A DNA stretch of 64,000 nt, taken from assembly GCF_001262715.1 (NCBI RefSeq), contig NZ_CP012328.1, positions 1,197,375 through 1,261,374 of the forward strand, written 5' to 3'. The stretch is from Spiroplasma turonicum. Its GTDB lineage: Bacteria > Bacillota_I > Bacilli_A > Mycoplasmatales > Mycoplasmataceae. Shown here one piece after another: positions 55,786 to 64,000 of the stretch. The notes below the pieces were generated by a model. It was given only the letters and a program-made list of their open reading frames with translations, was not told the origin of the DNA and did no database searches. Numbering within the stretch: the stretch's first letter is position 1; each line of letters opens with the position of its first letter. A program made the position numbers and the translations under genes.

Positions 55786-56844
55786 ATGAAATTAGATGAG
55801 CGTACATTTATTGCTTTAGATTTAGGTACTAGTAACATTATTGCATATGTAAGTAAGCAAGGAATTGTTTATAATGAGCCATCAATAATGGCTTATGATA
55901 CAGTAACTAACTCACTATTAGCACTTGGTGAAGAAGCATATGCAATGTTAGGAAAAACACATGAAACAATTAGTATGATAGTTCCAATTAAGGATGGGGT
56001 TATAACAGACTTAGATGCAGCAAAAGATATGCTAAAACATGTTTTTGGAAAACTAAAAATGTTAAATGACTGAAGAAATTCAATCATATTACTTGCTTGC
56101 CCAAGTGAGGTAACTGAGTTGGAAAGAGAAGCCTTAAAGCAAGTTGCTTATGATATGGGAGCAGAAATTGTTGTTGTTGAAGAAGAAGTAAAAATGGCTG
56201 CAATTGGGGCTGGAATTAATATTGACATACCAAAAGGTAATATTGTAATTGATATCGGTGGTGGAACTTCTGATATAGCTATATTATCAGCAGGAGACAT
56301 TATAATATCTAGATCAATAAAAGTGGCAGGAAATGCATTTAATGAAGAAATAAAAAAATACGTTCGTTCAGAATATAATGTTACAATTGGTGATAAAACA
56401 GCTGAAAACGTAAAAAAAGAACTAGGGTCACTTGCAAAATATAAGGGTGAAAAAACTATGTCTGTATTTGGTAGAGATATAGTTTCAGGTTTACCTAAAG
56501 AAGCAATAATTAGTTCTGAAGAAATAAGAAATGTACTTGTTAATGCATTTAGTAGAATTACTGATATGGTAATTGAAATTATGGAGAACACACCTCCTGA
56601 ATTAGCTGGAGATATTATATCAAATGGATTTATGTTATGTGGTGGTGGAGCACTAATTAGAGGGATTAAAGAGTACTTCAATGGAATTTTCTCAATACCA
56701 TGTAAAATTTCACCAAGTCCTATGACAGGTGTTGTAGAGGGTGCACAAATTTATCAAAAAGTTATCAATAGAAGAATTGAAAACGGATATTATGGTAAAA
56801 ATGCTAAGGACCTAAGAAAAAGTGGTCAAAGTCAATATATTTAA
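55786..56844 (+). CDS. mreB: MreB actin homologue (third of the triplet, own promoter)
   Basis: 352 aa, the longest of the six by a few residues at the C-terminus. FIALDLGTSNIIAYV, VVEEEVKMAAIGAG, IVIDIGGGTSDIAIL (the second Thr is Ser here; the catalytic first Thr is kept) and LCGGGALIRGIKEY. TAGGAGGTAAAGA precedes the ATG. TGA Trp follows KMLND. The tail GYYGKNAKDLRKSGQSQYI is basic. It is separated from the previous mreB by a terminator and its own promoter, so it can be controlled independently. Confidence 0.96.
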
Positions 56845-56850
56845 TTATAG

Positions 56851-56888
56851 ATAATAAAAAAGTACATTAAAATGTACTTTTTTATTAT
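56851..56888 (+). terminator. Terminator after the third mreB of the triplet
   Basis: ATAATAAAAAAGTACATT and its complement make a perfect 18-bp stem with a two-base loop just after the stop codon. Confidence 0.92.
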
Positions 56889-57034
56889 CTATTAAAACAA
56901 TTTTGTGAACCTGATGTAAGTAAACAAAAAAAATAACCTATATCAAAAACAAATTAAAAAAATAGAGTATAATAATTCTAGTATATTTTTCATATAATAT
57001 ATTAAATATGGAAAAAATACTAAATGGAGGAATC

Positions 57035-57994
57035 ATGTATACGCTTGATTATATTAAAGAGATATTAAAAAATAAAAAAGAGAAAAAAAGAATTATATTT
57101 CCAGAAGGCGAAGAAGAAAAAATACAAAAAGTCGCCACATATTTGGTAGAAAATGATTTATGTGAACCGATTTTACTATTTAAGGATAATGTTAATTCTA
57201 ATTTAAGCAAAAAAATAAAACAAATAAGCATAAATTCACTAGATTTAAATTTATATGCTAAGGACCTTTTTGATTTAAGAAAAGGTAAACTTAAAAGTAT
57301 AGATGAAGCACTTATGTATGTTGGTAAAGCAAATTACTTGGCAAATATGATGTTATATAAGAATGAAGGAGATTGCATATTATGTGGTTTAAGTTATACT
57401 ACGGCTGACACTCTTAGACCAGCCTTACAAATTATAAAAACAAAACCAGATGTTTCTGTTGCAAGTTCAATTATAATAATGAAGAAAGGTGAGAATTGTT
57501 ATTTCTTTGGAGATTGTAGTTTAAATCTTAATCCGAGTTCTCAGGAATTAGCAGATATTACAAAAAGTTTTGTAAATTTTGCTATTAAAATGGGACTTAA
57601 AGATCCAACTGTTTCATTATTAAGTTATTCAACAAACGGTTCTGGCTTAGGTCCTGATGTAGATAAAGTAAAAAATGCGGTTGATTTATTGTTAAAAGAA
57701 AATGTAAACTTTAAATTAGATGGTGAAATTCAGTTTGATGCAGCATTTTGCAAAGAAGTAAGAGATAAGAAATATAAAAATTCTTTAAATAAAAATGAAT
57801 CTGCAGATATTTTTGTATTTCCAACATTAGATGCTGGAAATATTGGTTATAAAATAGCACAAAGAATGGGAGGTTATGAAGCCATAGGACCTATTATATT
57901 AGGATTAAATAAACCTGTAAATGATTTATCAAGGGGAGCAACACTTATTGATATAATACAGGCAGCAGTCTTGACTGTTTATATGGCGATATAA
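57035..57994 (+). CDS. pta: Phosphate acetyltransferase
   Basis: 319 aa. It makes acetyl-phosphate from acetyl-CoA. RIIFPEGEEEKIQKVATYLV, CGLSYTTADTLRPALQIIKT, FPTLDAGNIGYKIAQRMGGY and AIGPIILGLNKPVNDLSRGA are standard for the family. TGGAGGAATC fixes the start at MYTLDYIKE; nine in-frame codons precede it without a ribosome site. The ackA ATG is 2 bp past its stop, so pta-ackA is an operon that yields ATP by substrate-level phosphorylation. Confidence 0.97.
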   Translation: MYTLDYIKEILKNKKEKKRIIFPEGEEEKIQKVATYLVENDLCEPILLFKDNVNSNLSKKIKQISINSLDLNLYAKDLFDLRKGKLKSIDEALMYVGKANYLANMMLYKNEGDCILCGLSYTTADTLRPALQIIKTKPDVSVASSIIIMKKGENCYFFGDCSLNLNPSSQELADITKSFVNFAIKMGLKDPTVSLLSYSTNGSGLGPDVDKVKNAVDLLLKENVNFKLDGEIQFDAAFCKEVRDKKYKNSLNKNESADIFVFPTLDAGNIGYKIAQRMGGYEAIGPIILGLNKPVNDLSRGATLIDIIQAAVLTVYMAI

Positions 57995-57995
57995 T

Positions 57996-59174
57996 ATGAT
58001 ATTAGTAGTAAACTCAGGAAGTAGTTCAATAAAATTTTCATTATATAAAAATGAAGATAATAAAATAGTGAAAATTACGCAAGGTATTGCAGAACAAATA
58101 AAAGTTAAGGGGAAGGTTTCAATATCATACAATCAAAATAAATATGAATATGATATAGATTTGCCTAATCACAAAATAGCTATAGAAACTATTTTAACAA
58201 AGTTAGATGATTTAAATATAATAGAAAATATTGCAGATATAAAAGGTGTAGGTTACAGAACAGTTCATGGTGGTAGCATTTCAAAATCATCTTTAATTGA
58301 TGATTCTGTTTTGAATAAACTTAATGAATCTTCGAAACTTGCCCCTCTTCACAACCCACCTGCACTTTTGGTTATAGAAAAGTTTAGGGAGTTTTTACCA
58401 AACGCAAAACATGTAGCTTGTTTTGATACAGCATTTCACCAAACAATGCCAAAAATAAATTATATTTATCCAGTTAATTATGATTGGTACAAAAACTATG
58501 GTGTAAGAAAATACGGATTTCATGGTATTTCTTTTAATTACATTAATAAAAAGTATGAAGAAATAGTTGGTAAAACTAAAACTAATACAATAGTGTGTCA
58601 TCTTGGTAATGGCGCTAGTTTATGTTCTACAAAAAATGGTAAATCATTTGATACAACCATGGGTCTAACGCCATTAGCTGGTATCATGATGGGTACAAGA
58701 TGTGGTGATATAGATCCTTCTATTATAAATTTTATGGCAAGCACTTTAAAAAAAGATGTCGCGCAAATAAATGATATGCTGAATAATGAGTCTGGGTTAT
58801 TGGGTGTAAGCAAAGTTTCCTCAGATATCAGATATATAGAAGATGGTTACAGAAATGGTGATGAGTTATGCTTATTAGCAATTGAATTATATACACAAAA
58901 AATAGCCAACTTTATAATACAAATGGCAAATCAACAAGAAGGAAAAGTTGATGCAATTATTTTTACAGCAGGAATAGGAGAAAACTCTGCAACTATTAGA
59001 AAAAAAGTTATTGATAAATTATTCTTATTAAACGTAAAACTTGATGAATTAAAAAATGAAGCAAGTTATTCAGACTACTTAAAAATAAGTTCAGATAACT
59101 CTGGAGTGGAGATATACAAAATAAGAACCAATGAAGAAATCATGATTTGTCAAGATGTAATTTCATTTTTATAA
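57996..59174 (+). CDS. ackA: Acetate kinase
   Basis: 392 aa, full length. It makes ATP and acetate from acetyl-phosphate. It starts MILVVNSGSSSIKFSLY; GYRTVHGG, ACFDTAFHQTMP, YGFHGISFNYI, CHLGNGASLC and FTAGIGENSATIRK are the active-site and signature blocks. It is the second gene of the pta-ackA operon, and a large hairpin follows it. Confidence 0.98.
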   Translation: MILVVNSGSSSIKFSLYKNEDNKIVKITQGIAEQIKVKGKVSISYNQNKYEYDIDLPNHKIAIETILTKLDDLNIIENIADIKGVGYRTVHGGSISKSSLIDDSVLNKLNESSKLAPLHNPPALLVIEKFREFLPNAKHVACFDTAFHQTMPKINYIYPVNYDWYKNYGVRKYGFHGISFNYINKKYEEIVGKTKTNTIVCHLGNGASLCSTKNGKSFDTTMGLTPLAGIMMGTRCGDIDPSIINFMASTLKKDVAQINDMLNNESGLLGVSKVSSDIRYIEDGYRNGDELCLLAIELYTQKIANFIIQMANQQEGKVDAIIFTAGIGENSATIRKKVIDKLFLLNVKLDELKNEASYSDYLKISSDNSGVEIYKIRTNEEIMICQDVISFL

Positions 59175-59207
59175 ATAGACTTTAAAAAAACCTAATAATA
59201 GATATAA

Positions 59208-59262
59208 TTCTCTATGTATAAAGTTAGTAAAAATAAATCTAACCAAATATAGAGTTTTTTTT
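59208..59262 (+). terminator. Terminator after ackA
   Basis: CTCTAT and ATAGAG form an outer stem (59210-59254), with GTTAG and CTAAC nested inside (59223-59243), followed by eight T. Confidence 0.7.
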
Positions 59263-59368
59263 ATGACAATATAAAAGTGTTAATATTATAACTTTAATTC
59301 ATAAAGTTAAATTAACTTATATTACTAAATATTGATTCTTTTGTGTCAAATGAAATCAACCTAAAAAA

Positions 59369-59397
59369 AACATACTCTTTATTTTTAAGAATATGTT
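59369..59397 (-). terminator. Terminator after tatD
   Basis: AACATACTCTT and AAGAATATGTT pair with one mismatch around a 7-base loop. On the minus strand a run of eight T follows. It lies about 20 bp past the tatD stop. Confidence 0.8.
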
Positions 59398-59416
59398 AAA
59401 AGTTATTATACTTTTC

Positions 59417-60214
59417 TTAATGGTTAATTTTAAAAACTTTATAAGCATTATTTGAAGTAGCTTCTATTACATCATTTTTATTTAATTGTTTTATGTTTGC
59501 AATTGCTTTAATAGTATAAACAATATATCTTGAAAAATTTATAGATCCTCTATTTGGTTCAGGAGTTAAATAAGGTGCATCAGTTTCTACTAATATATTG
59601 TTTAATGATACTTTTAATACAGTTTCTTGTAACTCTTTAGCATTTTTAAAAGTTACAACACCTGGAATAGATAAATAACATCCTAAGTCTATAAATTTTT
59701 TTGCTAACTCATATCCCCTTGTATAACAATGTACTATTGCGCGTTTTGGTTTTTTTTCTTTTAAAATTTCTAGAGCATCAAGATAAGCTTGATTAGAACC
59801 ATCTTTATCTCTAATATGCATCATTACAGCAAGATTATTTTTTATAGCAATATCAATTTGTTTTTTAAAAAATGTTTTTTGTCTGTCTTTATCGTGTGGT
59901 GTGTAGTAATAATCTAAACCTATTTCACCAATTGCAACTACATTTTGTCCATAAGACAAAGTATCAATTTCTTCTAAATCACTCAATTCAAACTCATTGA
60001 CATTATTTGGATGTATACCTACTGCTCCATATACACTTGGATATTTAAGTGCATATCTTACTGCTTGTCTTGATGACTCAACATCAAATCCTACACAACA
60101 AAAGTTTGATACACCATTATTGTTAGCTTCCTTTATAATTTCTGATATTTCAATATCATTGTTTTTATATATTTCATCATTAAAATGTGTGTGTGTGTCA
60201 AAAATCCCTGCCAT
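59417..60214 (-). CDS. tatD: TatD-family metal-dependent deoxyribonuclease
   Basis: 265 aa. The metal-binding DTHTHFN is at residues 6-12, with GEIGLDYYY, VMMHIRDKDG and VHCYTRG, and the closing LVETDAPYLTPEP. It belongs to the amidohydrolase fold; family members are 3'-5' DNases in repair or DNA breakdown. AGAAGGACGTATA precedes the ATG. It is the last gene of the origin-side run and lies 17 bp after mnmE. Confidence 0.95.
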   Translation of the reverse strand: MAGIFDTHTHFNDEIYKNNDIEISEIIKEANNNGVSNFCCVGFDVESSRQAVRYALKYPSVYGAVGIHPNNVNEFELSDLEEIDTLSYGQNVVAIGEIGLDYYYTPHDKDRQKTFFKKQIDIAIKNNLAVMMHIRDKDGSNQAYLDALEILKEKKPKRAIVHCYTRGYELAKKFIDLGCYLSIPGVVTFKNAKELQETVLKVSLNNILVETDAPYLTPEPNRGSINFSRYIVYTIKAIANIKQLNKNDVIEATSNNAYKVFKINH

Positions 60215-60230
60215 TATACGTCCTTCTTCC

Positions 60231-61583
60231 TTATTTTCCTAAACAATACTTCCTAAAAATATTGTCTAATATTTCTTCATTAGAATCAATTATTCCAAGC
60301 AAATTATTAAATGTTATTAAAATATTTTTTAAGTCAATCAAAATAATATCTATATCAAAACCTAAATCAATATTTGTTTTTATACTTTTAATATCATCTA
60401 GCACTGTTTCAAACATTTTTATATGTGATGTGTTTGTTAATATAAGATAATCTTTATCCAATAATTCTTCTTTATCATACATATCTTCTAATTTAATTTT
60501 TAGCTCATTTATATTATTTTTTAAAGCAGAAACTAGTATTAAATTTTTGAATACATCTTTTAATGCTTTAATATCAGTTTCTGATAGAAGATCAACTTTA
60601 TTAAGTATTACAATATGCTCTTTCTCCTTAATAATATTGTAAAGATTTAAATTAAATTTATCCTTATTAATTACAAATAAAATTAAATCTGCTTCATTAA
60701 TAAGTTTATAAGTTTTATCAATACCCATCAATTCAACTTTGTCTTTTGTTTCTCTGATGCCTGCTGAATCGATTAAGTTAAGATTGAAGTTCTTAAAGTA
60801 TATCGTTCCTTCCACAAGATCTCTTGTGGTTCCTTCGATATCAGTTACTATTGCTTTTTCTTCATTTAATAAAGCATTTAATAAAGAAGACTTCCCTACA
60901 TTTGTTTCTCCTAAAATAAGAGTTTTTACCCCTTCATTAATATAATTTAAATTTTTGCTTATTTCTAATATTGACTTTAGATTAACTTCTATATTTGATA
61001 AACTTTTGTATGCTTCAATTGAAGATATATTTTCAACTTCTTCATATTCTGGATAATCAAGCGCTGTTTGTAGTTTTGAAATTATATCAAGTAAATCTGA
61101 CTTTACTTGTTGAATTTTAGGGTTATTTTTTTCAACTAAAGTTTTAGCATTTAGTTTTATTGAAAGCTCGTTTTTTGAATTTATTAAGTTATTGATACTC
61201 TCAGCTTGTATTAAATCAATCTTTCCATTTAAAAAAGCTCTTTGACTGAATTCTCCAGGTTTTGCTAACCTTGCACCATTTTTTATTATCATTTTTATAA
61301 TGGTATTTGTTAGTAAAACTCCGCCATGACAATTTATCTCAACAGTTTCATCACCAGTAAATGACTTATTTTTTTCAAAAACTAAAAAAAGACATTCATC
61401 CAATACGTTATTATCTTTTATAACTTTTCTTAAATAAAAATTGTTTTTTTTATTTAAAGGTTTATTTATAATTTTATTTATTAAATCAATGCAACCTTGC
61501 CCAGAAACTCTTATAATTGAAATTGCCTGTGTTGATATTTTTGTAGCACTAGCAACAATTATGTCTTCAAAAATGTTTTCCAT
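60231..61583 (-). CDS. mnmE: tRNA modification GTPase MnmE (TrmE)
   Basis: 450 aa. N-terminal folate-binding domain: DIIVASATKISTQAISIIRV, CHGGVLLTNTI and RLAKPGEFSQRAFLNGKIDL. G domain: ILGETNVGKSSLLNALLN (usual PNVGKS has Thr for Pro), DIEGTTRD, DSAGIRET and NKVD. The C-terminus KYCLGK keeps the catalytic Cys of the C-x-GK motif. It works with MnmG (at 34637) on wobble uridines. AGGTGAAAT precedes the ATG. Confidence 0.97.
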   Translation of the reverse strand: MENIFEDIIVASATKISTQAISIIRVSGQGCIDLINKIINKPLNKKNNFYLRKVIKDNNVLDECLFLVFEKNKSFTGDETVEINCHGGVLLTNTIIKMIIKNGARLAKPGEFSQRAFLNGKIDLIQAESINNLINSKNELSIKLNAKTLVEKNNPKIQQVKSDLLDIISKLQTALDYPEYEEVENISSIEAYKSLSNIEVNLKSILEISKNLNYINEGVKTLILGETNVGKSSLLNALLNEEKAIVTDIEGTTRDLVEGTIYFKNFNLNLIDSAGIRETKDKVELMGIDKTYKLINEADLILFVINKDKFNLNLYNIIKEKEHIVILNKVDLLSETDIKALKDVFKNLILVSALKNNINELKIKLEDMYDKEELLDKDYLILTNTSHIKMFETVLDDIKSIKTNIDLGFDIDIILIDLKNILITFNNLLGIIDSNEEILDNIFRKYCLGK

Positions 61584-61617
61584 ATTTCACCTACTTTTAT
61601 TATATAAAAAACCAGAA

Positions 61618-62184
61618 CTATTTTTCTGGTTTATATATTATTTTTATTCTTCTTTCACCAAAAGGCCCAACACTTTTGATCTTAATACTCTTGTATTTCA
61701 TTATAAACTCATTTATTTTTTTTCTATATTTTTTTGTATATGAAGAGAGATCTAACTCTCCCTTTGTAATTAATAAATTATTTACTTTCTTATGTAAATC
61801 TGTAATAAAAAGATATTTATCATTTATATGTGTTTTGTAAATATTTGATAATTCAAAGTTTATTTTTATATTTGCTAATAAGTAAAAATATTGTTTAATG
61901 AAAGATGCTATAATTTTTTTTTCTTCAGTTCCAATTATATCAGCAGATTTATAAAAACAAATATTTTTATTCTGACTATTTAAAAAGAAAATCGAGTTTA
62001 TTTTAAAATCAATTAGTTCGTGTAATGAATTATTTATTTTGTCAATAATTGTCTTACGTTGAAAATTGCTTATAGAAAAGAAAGTTTCGTTCTCTATTTT
62101 GTATAATAGCTTTGAAAACTTATTTTCTGAATAAAAAAAATAACACTTTTTTATCGTTATTTTTCTAAACTTTATTTTTTTCAC
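61618..62184 (-). CDS. khpB: KhpB/Jag-like RNA-binding protein
   Basis: 188 aa. The C-terminal region YTKKYRKKINEFIMKYKSIK then IKSVGPFGERRIKIIYKPE fits an R3H domain (Arg and helix, then S-x-G-P..RR). The middle (KKIIASFIKQYFYLLANIKI) would be the KH part. The start is a GTG with AAGGCACTAA upstream, 20 bp inside the end of yidC. In Firmicutes jag lies right after yidC. Its N-terminal Jag-N domain is not clear. The sequence is much diverged, so this rests partly on position. Confidence 0.75.
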   Translation of the reverse strand: MKKIKFRKITIKKCYFFYSENKFSKLLYKIENETFFSISNFQRKTIIDKINNSLHELIDFKINSIFFLNSQNKNICFYKSADIIGTEEKKIIASFIKQYFYLLANIKINFELSNIYKTHINDKYLFITDLHKKVNNLLITKGELDLSSYTKKYRKKINEFIMKYKSIKIKSVGPFGERRIKIIYKPEK

Positions 62185-63355
62185 TTAGTGCCTTATTTTT
62201 CATTACAACTCTTTCTCTTTTTTTCTTAATTCTTGACGCCTTTGTTTCTCTTACATAATGGAAAATTAATGTTTGAGAAATTTGGAAACAAGATGAGAAA
62301 ATCCAATAAATAGCTACACCTGATGCTGTTGTAAATATAATGAAAACGAAAACAAGAATAAACACACTGTTCATTATAATTTGTTTTTTTCTAGCTTTTT
62401 TTTGTTGCTCACTATCGTTTTTCTTTGTTCTTTTTACTGCTTGCAATATCATAGGTAAGAACATTGATATCACCTGCAATGGAATATAGACAACAACTAA
62501 TGATAGATATACCCAATTACCACTTGTTATTTGTTCTCAAGGTGTATCTACAAAAGTTATTTTACCAACAACTGCGATTTTTAAAGCATGAGTTGCCCTA
62601 ACAATTGAAAACATTGCAAATAGAAATGGCATTGAAAGAAAGGCTGAAACTAAAGAACCCATTGGAGAGATTCCTTCTTTTTTATACAAAGCAAGTGTTT
62701 CCATTTGTTGTTTTTGCTTTGCTACCGGGTCAGTTGAACCTTTATATTTTTGTTGAATTTCTGCTTGTTTAGCTTGAACTAATTGAAGTTTTTCTTGATT
62801 TGATTGAGTTTTTCAAGTAAACCCTAAAGTTATTGCCCTTATTATTATTGATGTGAATAAAACAGATGCTAAAACAATATAACCATAATTTTCTCCAGAA
62901 GAATTAATAACTCCTGCGCTATCAGCACCAGCCATTAATCTTACAAAACCAACAAGTATGAATGACATTGGAAAAACAAAGAACCCATAAAATGGTGATG
63001 CAGTTTCTGTAAATGCTTCACTTCAAGAAGATATAGCGTTTAATCCATACTCGTGAATGTTACCATTTTCATCACTTGCAAACCAGTGGTTTTTTGATCC
63101 ATAATCACCTAAAGATCTAATTACAATTTCAAATGTTGTACCTGGTGAATATACTTTATTACCAGCCATATCAGAAACCTGTGCAACTGTATATTTGGAT
63201 TGATACATTTGTACACAACCCCATAACATTGAAACAATTACAAAGAGAAATAAAAACAATCTTGTTCAGACTCATATCATTTTTAAGATATCTTTTTTTG
63301 TTTTTTTCTTGCCTTTATTATTGTTTAAATATTTTGAATAATCTTGTTTATACAA
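62165..63355 (-). CDS. yidC: Membrane protein insertase YidC
   Basis: 396 aa with several TGA Trp codons (MIWVWTRLF, GFTWKTQ, DTPWEQ). About six hydrophobic segments; the conserved insertase core reads YGFFVFPMSFILVGFVRL, IIIRAITLGFTWKTQ, QKYKGSTDPVAKQKQQMETL, MPFLFAMFSIVRA and ASGVAIYWIFSSCFQI. The N-terminal segment FVIVSMLWGCVQ resembles the Firmicute lipoprotein form. The likely start is TTG at 63355 (AGAGAGGTGAATGCC before it); GTG at 63364 is the alternative, as the nearby ATG is out of frame. The C-terminus is very basic, suited to ribosome contact. Confidence 0.93.
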
Positions 63356-63369
63356 GGCATTCACCTCTC

Positions 63370-63696
63370 TTAAAGTGACAACAATATGTTGTCTAATTGT
63401 TTATAATTTTCATTGTAATCTAACCCTAAAAACTTGTTTTTTACAATTACAATTATATCTAATTTCTTTTGCTTATACTTTTCTAATAAGCTGAAAACTA
63501 TTGTTCTAACAACTCTCTTGATATAGTTTCTTAGAACTGCATTTCCTATTTTTTTACCCACTGATATTCCATATTTTAAAAAACCATCATCTTTATTCCT
63601 ATAATAAACTACAAAAGATTTTGAGTTTTTGTATGTCTTCATTGAAATTATTTTTTGAAATTCGTGATTTTTTTTAATTATGTTAACATTCTTCAT
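63370..63696 (-). CDS. rnpA: Ribonuclease P protein component
   Basis: 108 aa. It assists the RNase P RNA in tRNA 5' processing. The family signature is seen in KYGISVGKKIGNAVLRNYIKRVVRTI, the basic RNR-like helix (here LRNYIKR). It starts MKNVNIIKKNHEFQKII with no clear Shine-Dalgarno, five bases after the rpmH stop, and is presumably translated by coupling. The order rpmH-rnpA-yidC is one of the most conserved in bacteria. Confidence 0.96.
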   Translation of the reverse strand: MKNVNIIKKNHEFQKIISMKTYKNSKSFVVYYRNKDDGFLKYGISVGKKIGNAVLRNYIKRVVRTIVFSLLEKYKQKKLDIIVIVKNKFLGLDYNENYKQLDNILLSL

Positions 63697-63701
63697 AAAT
63701 A

Positions 63702-63836
63702 TTAAGCAGTAAGCCTAACTCTACCTTTTGCTCTTCTAGCTTTAATAACTTTTCTGCCGTTTTTTGTTGACATTCTAGCTCTAAAACCATGAGTTCTTGC
63801 ATGTTTAATCTTACTTGGTTGTCAAGTTCTTTTCAT
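63702..63836 (-). CDS. rpmH: Ribosomal protein L34
   Basis: 44 aa, standard. It reads [20 protein letters not shown] and ends [17 protein letters not shown], the usual basic L34. The Trp is coded by TGA or TGG in TWQPS (forward strand shows the TGA form). AAGGAGGTATTT precedes the ATG. Its first position in the rpmH-rnpA-yidC run and the region behind it point to dnaA just beyond the window. Confidence 0.97.
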
Positions 63837-63839
63837 AAA

Positions 63840-64000
63840 TACCTCCTTAAAAAATAAAACTTCATTTAAGATTATATAACAAATTGAAACTATATTTTAA
63901 AATTGTTAATTTTTTTTAAAACTTGTGTGAAAAATGTTAATATTATTTTTATGTGGAAAAGTTAAAATAAACCTTTTAAAAAAGGATTTATACCAAAAAG
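63840..64000. promoter_or_regulatory. rpmH upstream region with a DnaA-box-like site (edge of oriC)
   Basis: TTTTCCACA on the minus strand (63960-63952) differs by one base from the DnaA box TTATCCACA; TTTTTCACA (63934-63926) differs by two. The region is extremely A/T-rich and gene-free. In Mollicutes oriC flanks dnaA next to rpmH. The rpmH promoter must also lie here, but no convincing pair of boxes stands out. Confidence 0.55.

Noticed and set aside
56148..56681. 177-codon open frame opposite the third mreB of the triplet
   Set aside because: Antisense shadow of mreB; similar shadows occur at the same place opposite the other mreB copies.

Overview
The window is chromosomal DNA of a wall-less, very AT-rich Mollicute, almost certainly a Spiroplasma. 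Many conserved genes (tuf, fusA, prfA, pyrG, fba, mnmG, metG, purA and others) read through in frame only if TGA codes for tryptophan (genetic code 4), so a standard-code reading breaks them artificially. The window also carries six genes for the bacterial actin MreB; several MreB classes in a cell without a wall are a Spiroplasma trait linked to helical shape and swimming. All coordinates of merged genes below assume TGA = Trp.

Layout. 1-5.9 kb holds a partial leucyl aminopeptidase, a GIY-YIG-like protein, a small membrane protein and the str operon (rpsL-rpsG-fusA-tuf) on the minus strand. 5.9-14.8 kb is a lineage-specific island. It has unrecognised proteins, among them one uninterrupted 5.1-kb reading frame (1708 codons) with a soluble N-terminal half, a membrane block in the middle preceded by a strong internal ribosome-binding site, and a C-terminal half with an exact 327-bp tandem repeat. 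14.8-27.5 kb is a minus-strand housekeeping run: prmC, prfA, tdk, a DHH phosphoesterase, an ABC-ATPase-like protein without an evident Walker A motif, rpmE, fba, pyrG, rpoE, an HD phosphohydrolase, gltX, ispF and an RNase H.

27.6-29.3 kb is a two-gene plus-strand insert (lipoprotein and an extra mreB) inside this minus-strand block. 29.5-42.8 kb holds ychF, parB-parA, rsmG, an amino-acid permease with an apparent homopolymer frameshift, mnmG, metG, hpt, purB, purA, pth and prs. 43-49.1 kb holds an ABC-F ATPase, a large lipoprotein, ispE, rsmA and rnmV. 49.2-56.9 kb is the main mreB region: mreB, mreB3-type, argS, then three consecutive mreB genes. pta-ackA follow. The right end is the classic origin-side cluster read away from the edge: rpmH, rnpA, yidC, khpB/jag, mnmE, tatD. 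A DnaA-box-like site at the last 50 bases suggests dnaA/oriC lies just outside.

Function. The window supplies translation factors and tRNA modification (MnmE with MnmG), purine salvage to AMP (Hpt, PurA, PurB, Prs), CTP synthesis, part of glycolysis and ATP production from acetyl-phosphate (Fba, Pta, AckA), two enzymes of the MEP isoprenoid pathway (IspE, IspF), chromosome partition (ParAB) and the MreB cytoskeleton. No tRNA, rRNA, CRISPR array or intact transposase gene was seen.
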